From positions 219,789 through 283,788 of the forward strand of contig NZ_HG003686.1 in NCBI RefSeq assembly GCF_000312365.2: a stretch of DNA of 64,000 nt. Reading direction: 5' to 3'. This DNA is from Anaerococcus provencensis. Its GTDB lineage: Bacteria; Bacillota; Clostridia; Tissierellales; Peptoniphilaceae. A program made the translations under genes and the position numbers. Below the pieces are notes generated by a model. It was not told the DNA's origin and did no database searches. It was given only the letters and a program-made list of their open reading frames with translations. This document shows, piece after piece, positions 1 to 8,511 of this stretch; the first letter of the stretch is position 1; each line of letters starts with the position of its first letter.

Positions 1-357
1 TGTATCTTTGTATCGTCTTTGGTAGTTTTTACTAAAGCTTGAGAAGTGAGGTACTTTATCATAGAAGTCTAAGCCTAAGAACCACCTGTAGGCTAGATTT
101 ACTTCTACTTCCTTTATTGTCTGACGCATACTTCTAATGCCAAAAAGATATTGTATGAATGCTAATTTCATTAATACTACTGGATCTATGCTTGGTCTGC
201 CGTTATCAAGACAGTATTTTCCCTCTACTAGGTCGTATATGAAGTCAAAGTCTATGTATTTATCTATTTTTCTAAGTAGATGATTTTCTGGTACTAAATC
301 CTCTAGAGCTACTAGCTGTACTTGCTTTTGTTTATCCTTATCATTTTTATTGAGCAT
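1..357 (-). CDS. IS1182-type transposase, N-terminal part (runs off the window)
   Basis: An open frame reads leftward from an ATG at 357 to the window edge without a stop, giving 119 residues. The product begins MLNKNDKDKQKQ and contains VPENHLLRKID, GRPSIDP and FLGLDFYDKVPHFSSFSK. This is the pattern of the N-terminal DUF772 domain of IS1182/IS5-like transposases. The catalytic DDE part would lie to the left of position 1. The element's outer end probably falls near 450-470, where the sequence tttgtcgacagtctg resembles ends of this IS family, but I cannot define the inverted repeat from one side. Whether the transposase is intact is unknown. Family call is by motif recognition only. Confidence 0.85.
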   Translation of the reverse strand, partial: MLNKNDKDKQKQVQLVALEDLVPENHLLRKIDKYIDFDFIYDLVEGKYCLDNGRPSIDPVVLMKLAFIQYLFGIRSMRQTIKEVEVNLAYRWFLGLDFYDKVPHFSSFSKNYQRRYKDT

Positions 358-470
358 AATACACCTCTTTCTTTAGTATATTCATACCCTAATATATTGA
401 TATTAAGCCATTTGAAGACAAAAAAAGTAGATAAGATTGTACTTTATTACCTACTTTGTCGACAGTCTGG

Positions 471-495
471 GCTGGCGATAAAGCCAGCTTTTTTT
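471..495 (+). terminator. Intrinsic terminator near the IS end
   Basis: Stem GCTGGC (471-476) and GCCAGC (483-488) with a six-base loop is followed by seven T residues. It reads rightward. It shares the GCTGGC/GCCAGC stem with the terminator at 57363. No gene is obvious upstream on this strand, so it may shield the NUDIX gene or belong to the IS end. Confidence 0.7.
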
Positions 496-568
496 ATGTC
501 TATAACTAGTAAAAATCATAAATTCCAATAAAGTACTTATGTATGATTAATAATTTAGAGGAATTTAT

Positions 569-1015
569 ATGAAAACTAGACTAATGAATATGATAAAAAT
601 TGTAAACCCTGATACAAATGAAGTTGTCATCTTGGATAAGGTGAAAAAAGAAGGTTGGGAAGGGCTGACTTTTCCTGGGGGCAAAGTAGAAGAAAACGAA
701 TCTTTTTATGATTCTGCCATAAGGGAAGCCAAGGAAGAAACTGGTCTTGACATTTCTGATTTGACATTTTGTGGATTTATAACTTGGATTTCTGATGACT
801 ATAAGGACGTGGGTCTTCTTTATGAGACAAGTAAGTATAGTGGTAAGCTTATCAGAGATAATCGAGAAGGGACGCTTTTTTGGGTGGATTTTGAGGACTT
901 CAAGAAAATGGATGGGATGAGCCTTTCTATGGATAAGATTCTAAAGATCTATGATGGGACCTACCAAGAAATTGTATGGGACGTTCGTAGTGATGATATT
1001 ACATATATAAATTAA
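569..1015 (+). CDS. NUDIX hydrolase (MutT-like)
   Basis: The 148-residue protein carries a complete Nudix box, G-x5-E-x7-R-E-x-x-E-E-x-G-L, at residues 38-60, including the metal-binding REAKEE core. Such enzymes hydrolyse nucleoside diphosphates linked to another group. The PGG just before the box and the small size fit the 8-oxo-dGTP diphosphatase (MutT/YtkD-like) group, but substrate cannot be read from sequence. GAGGA at 558-562 sits six bases before the ATG and supports this start. A second Met at residue 6 lacks such a site. The gene stands alone, followed by its own hairpin, and separates an IS edge from the ABC operon. Confidence 0.85.
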   Translation: MKTRLMNMIKIVNPDTNEVVILDKVKKEGWEGLTFPGGKVEENESFYDSAIREAKEETGLDISDLTFCGFITWISDDYKDVGLLYETSKYSGKLIRDNREGTLFWVDFEDFKKMDGMSLSMDKILKIYDGTYQEIVWDVRSDDITYIN

Positions 1016-1030
1016 ATATTTTGAAATTCT

Positions 1031-1064
1031 AACCTACGAGCTTAAATATCTTGTAGGTTATTTT
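1031..1064 (+). terminator. Probable terminator of the NUDIX gene
   Basis: AACCTAC (1031-1037) pairs with GTAGGTT (1053-1059), followed by ATTTTAAT. The T tract is weak, so efficiency is uncertain. Confidence 0.55.
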
Positions 1065-1119
1065 AATATATGTTTTTTTCTGTTATGTAAATGAATATAA
1101 ATATTATTTATATAAACAA

Positions 1120-1148
1120 TTGTCAACTATCATTTGAAATGATATAAT
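1120..1148 (+). promoter_or_regulatory. Promoter of the ABC transporter/lipoprotein operon
   Basis: TTGTCA (1120-1125), a 17-base spacer and TATAAT (1143-1148) form a near-consensus sigma-A promoter. Transcription would start near 1155, leaving about 80 bases of leader before the ATG at 1236. Confidence 0.7.
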
Positions 1149-1235
1149 AATGCAAACAGAGTGTGTGTCTAATAATGTGACACTATTTTGTAATAAATTT
1201 TATTTTATGATAAAAACTTAAAATTGGAGTTAATA

Positions 1236-1958
1236 ATGTCACTAATTGAAGTAAGATCTTTAAAAAAATATTATAAGATTGGAAATAATATCATTAAAGC
1301 TTTGGACGGTATAGACCTAGACATTGAAAAAGGGGAGTTTATTGCTTTGCTTGGGACATCTGGTTCTGGCAAGTCAACGCTTTTAAATATGCTTGCAGGT
1401 CTTGAGTATCCGACCAAGGGTTCCATAAAGTATGGGAGTATTATTTTAAATGAGCTAAAGGAAACCGACATAACCAAATTTAGAAATCTAAACATAGGTT
1501 TTGTTTTCCAATCTTACAATCTCTTGCCCTATTTAACTGCCTGGGAGAATGTATCCTTGCCTTTAACCTTTAAGGGAATTGGAGTAGAAGAGAGGAAAAA
1601 AGAAGCCTACAAGATTTTAAAACAAGTTGGCCTTGAAGATAGGATGAACAACAAGCCAAATGAGCTTTCAGGTGGTCAACAGCAAAGGGTGTCTATAGCC
1701 CGTGCTTTTGTTGGAACACCAAAGATTATTTTTGCAGATGAGCCAACGGGAAACCTAGATACTAAGACAAGTTTTGAAGTAATGCAGCTCATAAAGGACA
1801 TCACCAAGAAAAATAAACAGACCTTTATTATGGTAACTCATGATGATGAGATGACAGAATTTGCTGATAGAACTTTATTTATGAGAGATGGAAAGATAGA
1901 AAATATACATAAGAATTTAACTATTGATGAGGTATTAGAAAATGACGACATATTATGA
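1236..1958 (+). CDS. ABC transporter ATP-binding protein, MacB/LolD type
   Basis: This is the ATPase of a MacB-like ABC system acting at the cytoplasmic face. The 240 residues hold Walker A GTSGSGKST (40-48), the signature LSGGQQQ (144-150), Walker B IIFADEP (164-170) and the switch His at 202. The TGNLD after Walker B is typical of the MacB/LolD/FtsE group. I chose ATG 1236 because GGAG at 1226-1229 lies six bases upstream; an in-frame TTG at 1224 overlaps that site. The 3' end overlaps the next gene by 17 bases, implying translational coupling. The partner permease is the FtsX-type protein at 2984. The substrate is unknown. Confidence 0.93.
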   Translation: MSLIEVRSLKKYYKIGNNIIKALDGIDLDIEKGEFIALLGTSGSGKSTLLNMLAGLEYPTKGSIKYGSIILNELKETDITKFRNLNIGFVFQSYNLLPYLTAWENVSLPLTFKGIGVEERKKEAYKILKQVGLEDRMNNKPNELSGGQQQRVSIARAFVGTPKIIFADEPTGNLDTKTSFEVMQLIKDITKKNKQTFIMVTHDDEMTEFADRTLFMRDGKIENIHKNLTIDEVLENDDIL

Positions 1959-2997
1959 TGAAATAAATGGAAATGATTCTTCAAATAGCAAGGATTCAGG
2001 AGATGATACAACAAACCAAGTACAAATGAAAAACCAGCCAAAGCTTATAATTTCAAACTATAGCTTGAACCCACAAACTGTAGAGGCTGGCGATTCTTTT
2101 AACCTTGGCTTTACCTTGTATAATACCAACGCCAAAAATACCATCTATAACCTTAAGGTAACCATAGAGTCCCAACTCCAATCCCAACCCCAAGCAAGCG
2201 GAGATAACAATGCCCTTGTAAGCGATGGTTCAGTCTTTAGTCCTGTTGACCAATCAAATTCCTTTTATCTAGCAGCTCTTTATCCATGGAATACTTCCAA
2301 TAAGTATATAACCATGAATGTAAATCCAAATGCTGCTGCAGGTAACTATGTGATTGGCCTAACTTTGGAATACGAAGACTACTGGGGCAACCAATACACC
2401 ACCAAGGAGTCTATAGGTATACCTGTTGTCCAAAGGGCAAATGTAACCATTGGTGATGTAAAGCACGAAGATTTAATAGTTGGTCAGCAAACTCAAGTGT
2501 CTGTCAACATCTATAATACAGGCAAGGACAATCTAAATACCTTTATGTGTGATGTCATAGGCAAGGGATTTACAATTGATAATGACAGAAGATTTATAGG
2601 TAATTTTAATACAGGAACAACTGAAACTTTCACCTTTAATATCACTCCAGAAAGAGAGGGAGATGTTGAGGGCAAGATACTTCTAACATACGAAGATTCA
2701 GCAGGCAATGTCCATACACAAACACAAAATTTCAACTCCAATGTAACTTCTAAGGACATGGGGGGTATGGATGGCATGGAAGGTGGTATGATCCAAGACC
2801 CAGAAACTGGTGAAATGATACCTGCTGATGGGGATATGGGAGCTGATCCTGGAGAGAATGCAGGTGGAGGCTTGTTTGCATCCCCATTCTTGTGGGTGGG
2901 ACTAGCAATAATCGTAGCCCTTGTAGTGATACTAATCAGAAAAAGATCAAAAAATAAAAAAGAGAAGGAGCTAATAATAGAAGATGAAGATATCTGA
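1942..2997 (+). CDS. CARDB/COG1361-like surface-domain protein with C-terminal membrane anchor
   Basis: The 351-residue protein has two beta-sandwich-like segments rich in N, T and V (about 35-160 and 165-265, with patterns such as VEAGDSFNLGFTLYNT and VGQQTQVSVNIYNTGKDN). These resemble CARDB/COG1361 domains. A Gly/Met/Asp-rich linker and one hydrophobic helix near residues 306-326 follow, then RKRSKNKK, a stop-transfer pattern that places the domains outside. However, the N-terminus (MTTYYDEINGND...) is hydrophilic with no signal peptide. A TAG lies two codons upstream in frame, so no longer start exists here. The gene sits between an ABC ATPase and its permease and may act as the system's extracellular adaptor. 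The missing signal peptide suggests an N-terminal deletion. Confidence 0.7.
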   Translation: MTTYYDEINGNDSSNSKDSGDDTTNQVQMKNQPKLIISNYSLNPQTVEAGDSFNLGFTLYNTNAKNTIYNLKVTIESQLQSQPQASGDNNALVSDGSVFSPVDQSNSFYLAALYPWNTSNKYITMNVNPNAAAGNYVIGLTLEYEDYWGNQYTTKESIGIPVVQRANVTIGDVKHEDLIVGQQTQVSVNIYNTGKDNLNTFMCDVIGKGFTIDNDRRFIGNFNTGTTETFTFNITPEREGDVEGKILLTYEDSAGNVHTQTQNFNSNVTSKDMGGMDGMEGGMIQDPETGEMIPADGDMGADPGENAGGGLFASPFLWVGLAIIVALVVILIRKRSKNKKEKELIIEDEDI

Positions 2998-4369
2998 TAG
3001 ATTTATAATGGCCCTAAGGAATCTTTGGCGTCGTAAATCTAGGACTATTCTTACTATCTTATCAGTTGTCATTGGCTCAACCTCTATTATCCTAATGCTT
3101 GCCTTTGCCCAAGGCATCAGTAATTCGCAAAAAGAGATGATAGAATCCTTTCAAGGTCTTACCACTATAGATGTCATGGACGGATCTGGTCAAGGCAATC
3201 TTCAGATAAATGATAAGGTGCTAAACGATTTAAAAAGAGTAAGTCATGTAAAGGCAGTAGTGCCTAGCAAGAACGTATATGTCCAAATAAAGATGTCTGA
3301 TACTGAAGATTATGAGATTGACGGTTCGTTAAATATCATTCCTGACAATGTCTTTTCACTCATAGATAAAGATATGATGGATTTTGGAAATCCACCAAAT
3401 GCCAAAGACGATAACAAAATTATTCTAGGACAAAATACCCAAGCTACCAAACAAATAGCAGAAGGTGGCAATAATTTTTATATGGAGCCTGTTGAAGACT
3501 TTGACTTTAATGCCCACCAGTACTTCATCCGCTTAGGCTATGTCTTTGAAGAAGAGGACGATGGAGTCAATTTTGGCAATGAAAACCCTCAAAATGGACC
3601 TGAAGAAAAAGAAGAGCAAAAACCAGAATATACAGATGTACCGATAGAAATAGCAGGCAAACTAAACAAAAACTCATTTTTATCTGGCTGGGGGTCCTAT
3701 ATATCGGAAGCAACCTTCAAAATGCTAAAAAAAGAAGATGATAAGATAATGTCTCCAAGTTTAAACCAATCATTTGATGAAAAAGGAAATCCAATCCCTG
3801 AAACAAGTGACGAAATAACTTATGACAATTTGCAAGTAATAGTAGATGATGTCAAAAATGTAGAAGCAGTCGAACAAGAAATCAGACAACTAGGCTACCA
3901 AACCCATTCTATGGCCGAGACTAATGAAGAAATCCAAAATCAAACAAGGACTATCATGCTTATCCTTGGAGGTATTGGATCTATCGCCTTTATAGTATCA
4001 GCCATAGGTATCATAAACACCATGCTTATGAGCATTTATGAGAGACAGAAGGAAATTGGGGTAATGAAAGTAATAGGAGCCTCAGTTAGAGATGTTGAGA
4101 CTATGTTTCTTATAGAGTCTGGTTTTATAGGATTTTTTGGAGGCATACTTGGTCTTGTCATTTCTTTGCTCGTAGCAAAACTATTAAATAGCACTCTGGG
4201 AGCAGATCCTAACTCAATGTTTGGTTCTAGCGGAGATATAGTAATTATTCCAGTCTGGCTAGCCCTAGTTGGAGTAGGATTTTCAGCTCTAGTTGGTGTA
4301 TTAGCAGGATATCTGCCAGCAAGACGAGCTACAAAACTTTCAGCAATCGAGGCCCTAAGAGCAAATTAA
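2984..4369 (+). CDS. ABC transporter permease, MacB/FtsX family
   Basis: This is the membrane subunit partnering the ATPase at 1236. The 461 residues show the usual four-helix MacB/FtsX plan: one helix near residues 19-42, a large external domain (about 45-320, including an acidic insert EEEDDG...EEKEEQ), then three helices (about 325-350, 375-402, 415-440). ERQKEIGVMKVIGAS before helix 3 is the conserved cytoplasmic coupling motif, and LPARRATKLSAIEALR is the classical C-terminal signature. The start overlaps the CARDB-like gene by 14 bases, so the three genes form one translationally coupled unit. Systems of this plan export or release lipoproteins and peptides, or act mechanically. No substrate can be assigned. 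Confidence 0.92.
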   Translation: MKISDRFIMALRNLWRRKSRTILTILSVVIGSTSIILMLAFAQGISNSQKEMIESFQGLTTIDVMDGSGQGNLQINDKVLNDLKRVSHVKAVVPSKNVYVQIKMSDTEDYEIDGSLNIIPDNVFSLIDKDMMDFGNPPNAKDDNKIILGQNTQATKQIAEGGNNFYMEPVEDFDFNAHQYFIRLGYVFEEEDDGVNFGNENPQNGPEEKEEQKPEYTDVPIEIAGKLNKNSFLSGWGSYISEATFKMLKKEDDKIMSPSLNQSFDEKGNPIPETSDEITYDNLQVIVDDVKNVEAVEQEIRQLGYQTHSMAETNEEIQNQTRTIMLILGGIGSIAFIVSAIGIINTMLMSIYERQKEIGVMKVIGASVRDVETMFLIESGFIGFFGGILGLVISLLVAKLLNSTLGADPNSMFGSSGDIVIIPVWLALVGVGFSALVGVLAGYLPARRATKLSAIEALRAN

Positions 4370-4379
4370 GGAGAAGATA

Positions 4380-5627
4380 ATGAAAAAATATATACCAATA
4401 GCAGTCCTGTCCCTAGCCCTTGTGGGGTGTACCAATTCAAATGCGCCAGCAGGAGAGGTAAATAGTCAAATCGAAGAAGAGAATAAAGACGATCAAAAGA
4501 AAGTCATAGAAGTATCAAAACCGGAGGAAAGTGAAGAGGAGTCTGAGGATAAAAATTCTGAAGAAAATGCATCAGAAGATACAGACAAAAGCAAAAAAGT
4601 TGACAAAGATATAAATGACAAAGAAGAAGATGAAAAAGAAAAAGTAGACGATAAGGAAGAAAAGAAAGAAGAAAAACCTAGCGAAGAAAAAGAAAGTGAT
4701 AATGAAGAAAAACAAAGCAAGGTAAACGCTGATGATTTGTTCTTCCTACCATATGGTCCATTTGCAAGTGTTAATGAAAATGGAGAACTTGTAGATGAAA
4801 ATGGTAAGGAACTTGTTCCTAACCAGCCTACAAACAGCTATGAATATGTCAAATATACAAACAATGTCTTCGTAAAAATGAAAAATGATCTATATGGGAC
4901 AGTATCAATTGTTAGAATGAATGACAAAGATGTATCAACTCTATACGAGTTTCCTGAAGGAGAAGAATTCACTTCACTAGGCATGATTGGAGATAAGATA
5001 TATGGTTTCCACTCTTATAAATCTAAATCTGACATCAATGGAACTCCAAGTCTAAAAACTGACAAAACAGCCATAGGCTATGTAGATCTTGCTAGTGGAG
5101 AAGTCCATGATTATGAAGATACAATAGATGTTCAGACTGGTGAAGCTGTAGTAATTGATGGACAGTTGCAATTTACAAAAGCTGGTGATAATGCAAAAGA
5201 AAATGTATATAACTATGATCTATACAAACTTGACCTCACGAAGGGACTTGACCAAAAAGCAGAACTTGTAGAAAAGGACTTTGACCTACAATATTTATTT
5301 GGTCAAAAAAGATTTGTAGATGGTAAGCCAGTATGGGATATATTAAGGGCAGATAACGATAATATCTATGCCAATGACCAAAAATTCCCATTTTTGTGGG
5401 CAGAAGCAGGCTACCAAGAAATCATAGGAAATAACATTTTCTATTTCCCAGCTAACCAGTCCGATACAAGAGATGTTGACCTTCTATCTAGAACTCTTAA
5501 GGTTATGAATCTTACAAGTGGAGAAACAGTACTTGAAGAAACTGTTCGTGGCATAAAAATTGCTGATGGCAAACTATATTATTTAACCAGTAATAACCAA
5601 TTGGAATCAGTAGATATAGAGCTATAA
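4380..5627 (+). CDS. Lipoprotein with charged linker and beta-propeller-like domain (paralogue 1)
   Basis: A lipoprotein signal ending LALVGC predicts lipidation at Cys17 and attachment to the outer face of the membrane. Residues about 25-118 are almost pure K/E/D/S, a flexible spacer of the kind found in cell-wall-spanning lipoproteins. The rest (120-415) has recurring short strands and phrases such as VNENGELVDENGKEL and SLGMIGDKIYGFHSY, suggesting a DUF5050-like propeller. The same phrases recur in the next two genes. It begins 10 bases after the permease stop, with GGAG at 4371, so it belongs to the ABC operon and could be client or accessory. Function is unknown. Confidence 0.8.
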   Translation: MKKYIPIAVLSLALVGCTNSNAPAGEVNSQIEEENKDDQKKVIEVSKPEESEEESEDKNSEENASEDTDKSKKVDKDINDKEEDEKEKVDDKEEKKEEKPSEEKESDNEEKQSKVNADDLFFLPYGPFASVNENGELVDENGKELVPNQPTNSYEYVKYTNNVFVKMKNDLYGTVSIVRMNDKDVSTLYEFPEGEEFTSLGMIGDKIYGFHSYKSKSDINGTPSLKTDKTAIGYVDLASGEVHDYEDTIDVQTGEAVVIDGQLQFTKAGDNAKENVYNYDLYKLDLTKGLDQKAELVEKDFDLQYLFGQKRFVDGKPVWDILRADNDNIYANDQKFPFLWAEAGYQEIIGNNIFYFPANQSDTRDVDLLSRTLKVMNLTSGETVLEETVRGIKIADGKLYYLTSNNQLESVDIEL

Positions 5628-5639
5628 ATGGGGCTTATT

Positions 5640-6743
5640 ATGAAAAAGATCTTATCCATGCTAGCACTAGTCTTGTTTTTAACATCATGTGCTAGCAATG
5701 GAAAAAGTGATAAAAATATAGACGATAAAGAAAGTACAAATACTGAAATAGAAGAAGTTTCCAAAGCCAATGAAGATAGCAATAATAGCAAGCAAAAAGA
5801 TAAAAAAGAAGATGAAAGTAAAAAAGAAGCCAATGTAGAAAATCAGGAACTTTTAATAGATAAGGATGTAAAGATTGATAAAGACAATGTCTTTTATATT
5901 CCTAACTTCTACCTGGTCCAATTTGACAGAAATGATAAGCTGGTAGACCTTGATGGGAATACAAAATTTGAAAATGGATCTATGTTTTTTGAAAAAGTTC
6001 CTGGCGCCATTACACTCTTTGTTGGTAGGTCAACTGATAATAATGAATATGGTATTTACGATCTAGTAGGCAAAAACTTGAATCTTTTATTTAGATTTGC
6101 CCAAAATGAAGAATTTCATCCAATTGGGATGATTGGCAATAAGGTTTATGGCTACCACTATCTGACTGTATTGGATGAAGATGGCAATATTGTAGATAGT
6201 AAAAATACACTAGGATACTTTGATATAGAAAATAAAGACCTAAAAGATTATACAGGTCAGTTTTCGACTAATGTTACATCTATAGCAAATACTAGAGACA
6301 AGATCTATTTTATAAATAATGAATCTGGCAAAAATAATCTCTATGCTTTTTCGCCAGAATCTGATCTATCAGATGAACCAGAATTAGTAGAAGAAGATTT
6401 CGATTCCTATGATATCTATGCTACTAGCTACAAAGATGGACCTGAAACAATAAATGAATATTTCAAAGCTGATGTGGAGGGCATCCATATCAGTGATCAA
6501 GTATGGGCAATTCCAGCAAAGGCAGATGGTTTGGTTGATATAAAGGGCAAGTACATTTTATATTACACAAAATCTACCGGAGAAAATCCAAGTGACTATG
6601 AACAAAATCTAAAAATTTATCATGCCTACGATGGCGATATGGTTTTTGATGAAAACATTAGGGGGCAGAAATATTTACAAAATACCCTATATTATATAGA
6701 CGAGGGCAATAACATAGGTGAATTTGAAATCGATTTTCAGTAA
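5640..6743 (+). CDS. Lipoprotein, propeller-like (paralogue 2)
   Basis: The product has 367 residues with a lipobox LTSC (Cys at about 18), a shorter K/D/E-rich spacer (to about residue 80), and a C-terminal region parallel to the preceding protein. FDRNDKLVDLDGN matches VNENGELVDENG, and PIGMIGNKVYGYHY matches SLGMIGDKIYGFHS. I place the start at ATG 5640. The in-frame ATG at 5628 abuts the upstream stop and would make its own GGGG (5630-5633) part of the codons, whereas that run serves as ribosome site for 5640. It lies in the same operon. Function is unknown. Confidence 0.8.
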   Translation: MKKILSMLALVLFLTSCASNGKSDKNIDDKESTNTEIEEVSKANEDSNNSKQKDKKEDESKKEANVENQELLIDKDVKIDKDNVFYIPNFYLVQFDRNDKLVDLDGNTKFENGSMFFEKVPGAITLFVGRSTDNNEYGIYDLVGKNLNLLFRFAQNEEFHPIGMIGNKVYGYHYLTVLDEDGNIVDSKNTLGYFDIENKDLKDYTGQFSTNVTSIANTRDKIYFINNESGKNNLYAFSPESDLSDEPELVEEDFDSYDIYATSYKDGPETINEYFKADVEGIHISDQVWAIPAKADGLVDIKGKYILYYTKSTGENPSDYEQNLKIYHAYDGDMVFDENIRGQKYLQNTLYYIDEGNNIGEFEIDFQ

Positions 6744-6770
6744 AGAGACAAACTTTTGGCAAATCCGTGT

Positions 6771-6776
6771 TATAAT
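6771..6776 (+). promoter_or_regulatory. Possible internal -10 element directly before a gene
   Basis: TATAAT lies only six bases before the ATG at 6783, and no Shine-Dalgarno sequence precedes that ATG. The -35 region is poor. If used, transcription would begin at about the start codon and give a leaderless mRNA. Confidence 0.35.
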
Positions 6777-6782
6777 TAAAGT

Positions 6783-7691
6783 ATGAAAAATATTAGAATA
6801 TGGTTGATTTTAGCGGTTTTACTTTTTACAGGATGTGCTTCTAAAAATAATGATTCGCTGAGTATAAGGCACTTGGATGTAAATAAGGAAGAAATTTATT
6901 ACAATCCTATAGTGAAAAAATTGCTAAAATTTAACCCAAATGGAAACACAAAAGAAATAATATATGCCGAAGAAAATTCCCTTGCCTATGATATCTATGG
7001 GGTGGGATCTATGTTTGTTATAGGAGATAGCAAGCTTCACCAATATAAGCTAGTTGACATAGAAAAGACAGAGATTAAGACTATTTTTGACTTTGACAGT
7101 GGCCAAGAGATCATACCTATAGGTATTATGGATGGCAACTTATATTTCATCAATAAGTTTTATGATAATGATCAGGAAAATAGAGATAAGACTACTATAA
7201 GCCTCCTAAACCTAAGCGATTTTACTATCACCCAAATTGAAAATATCCACGGCGATATCAAAGATGGCATAGTAAGCCCTAATAATATTTTCTATACCAC
7301 TTATAAGGCAAGCGAAAATTACTACGAACTTTACAAAAAATCTATAGAGTCTGGCAAAAAAGGAGATAGTCCAGAGCTTATATCAGTTGGCTATGAGACT
7401 TCTGACTTGTACTTATCCAAGGACTTATACAGGGAAAAGGAGATAATAAGTCTATATGCTTCAGACAAGGATAGGATATATTCCCAAAAGGAATCCTGGG
7501 ACAAGCATGAGGCCAATTATTTCACTCCATCGACAGTAATTGGCATAGACAAGGATGGGGAAGATATGGCTCTAAGCTTCATGGATAAGAGAACTAGAAC
7601 TGTTTTTACAAAAGTAGACAATGTCTATGGCATAAGATTTGAGGGCGATACAATAGTTGTTGCAAGCGATAAAGGAGCAAGCAAGTACTAG
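6783..7691 (+). CDS. Lipoprotein (paralogue 3, without charged spacer)
   Basis: The 302-residue protein has a lipobox FTGC (Cys at about 19). The signature seen in the two upstream lipoproteins reappears as IIPIGIMDGNLYFINKF, and FNPNGNTKEI echoes the earlier ENGELVDENG, so this is a third, more diverged copy. The long K/E spacer is gone, which would hold the domain closer to the membrane. No ribosome site is visible before ATG 6783. Expression may rely on coupling, or on a leaderless transcript from the TATAAT six bases upstream. Its end overlaps the region just before the next gene. Function is unknown. Confidence 0.78.
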   Translation: MKNIRIWLILAVLLFTGCASKNNDSLSIRHLDVNKEEIYYNPIVKKLLKFNPNGNTKEIIYAEENSLAYDIYGVGSMFVIGDSKLHQYKLVDIEKTEIKTIFDFDSGQEIIPIGIMDGNLYFINKFYDNDQENRDKTTISLLNLSDFTITQIENIHGDIKDGIVSPNNIFYTTYKASENYYELYKKSIESGKKGDSPELISVGYETSDLYLSKDLYREKEIISLYASDKDRIYSQKESWDKHEANYFTPSTVIGIDKDGEDMALSFMDKRTRTVFTKVDNVYGIRFEGDTIVVASDKGASKY

Positions 7692-7713
7692 TTATTTTAA
7701 GAGGATAAGTAAA

Positions 7714-8511
7714 TTGAAGGAAAGAAAAGCCAAGAAAAAAGTAAAGAAAAACTCTCCCTTAAGAATTTTTAAATTAGGCCTAGTTTTAATAATTGCCGTA
7801 TTAGCAATTGTAGTAATAAGAGATAGGTTTTTCCCTAAAAAGTTAGTTGCTATTGTCCACAACAATCAAAATATATCGAAAGTTGAGTATCCATTTAGCT
7901 CAAACAATATTATGTTGATGGACGTTGATAGCAGCCAATTTAGCTTAGAAGATATAAAAGAAATGGTGGATGAAGCTGATGGAGTTGTCTTTGCTGGTGG
8001 CAATGACTTTGATCCTTCACTTTATGGAGGAAATCCCGATTTGGTAGAAGATTATTCCAGGGAAGACGATGAGAAAAGTATCGATATATTTGCCTATGCT
8101 ATAGAAAAAAATAAACCGATTCTTGGCATTTGTAGAGGCATGCAGCTGATAAACATCTACTATGGTGGGTCTTTATATGATGATATAAAAAGCCAATATT
8201 CTACAGAGATTATCCATAGGGGCGATGATAAAACTTTTGCTTACCATAATGTGAATATAAGAGATGATTCCTACCTAAAAGAAGTTATTGGTGAAAATCA
8301 AATAGAAGTCAATTCCTTCCACCACGAGGGAATAAGAAAGCTAGCCGATGGCCTAGATATCGGAGCAGAAAGCCCAGACGGGCTTATAGAAGCTATAGAA
8401 AATCCCTACTACTCATATATGATAGGGGTCCAATGGCACCCAGAAGCTAGCTATGATGACGATGAATACAGCAGAAGAATCTTTGCTGATTTTATAAGGA
8501 ATATGAAATGA
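7714..8511 (+). CDS. Membrane-anchored class-I glutamine-amidotransferase-like hydrolase (peptidase C26)
   Basis: After a basic N-terminus and one membrane helix (about residues 18-37), the protein has the gamma-glutamyl hydrolase/PuuD fold. It shows FAGGNDFDPSLYGG, the nucleophile elbow GICRGMQ, a VNSFHHEG segment and GVQWHPE carrying the catalytic His and Glu. Members hydrolyse gamma-glutamyl bonds, for example gamma-glutamyl-GABA or peptide conjugates. An N-terminal anchor is unusual for PuuD. I chose TTG 7714 because GAGG at 7701-7704 lies nine bases upstream. An earlier in-frame TTG (7657) is inside the previous gene and has no site. The 3' end overlaps pepT by four bases (ATGA), so hydrolase and peptidase are co-translated. 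Confidence 0.85.
   Translation: MKERKAKKKVKKNSPLRIFKLGLVLIIAVLAIVVIRDRFFPKKLVAIVHNNQNISKVEYPFSSNNIMLMDVDSSQFSLEDIKEMVDEADGVVFAGGNDFDPSLYGGNPDLVEDYSREDDEKSIDIFAYAIEKNKPILGICRGMQLINIYYGGSLYDDIKSQYSTEIIHRGDDKTFAYHNVNIRDDSYLKEVIGENQIEVNSFHHEGIRKLADGLDIGAESPDGLIEAIENPYYSYMIGVQWHPEASYDDDEYSRRIFADFIRNMK

Noticed and set aside
322..531. Plus-strand open frame of 69 codons
   Set aside because: It overlaps the transposase start on the other strand and a terminator, and has no ribosome site or recognisable content.
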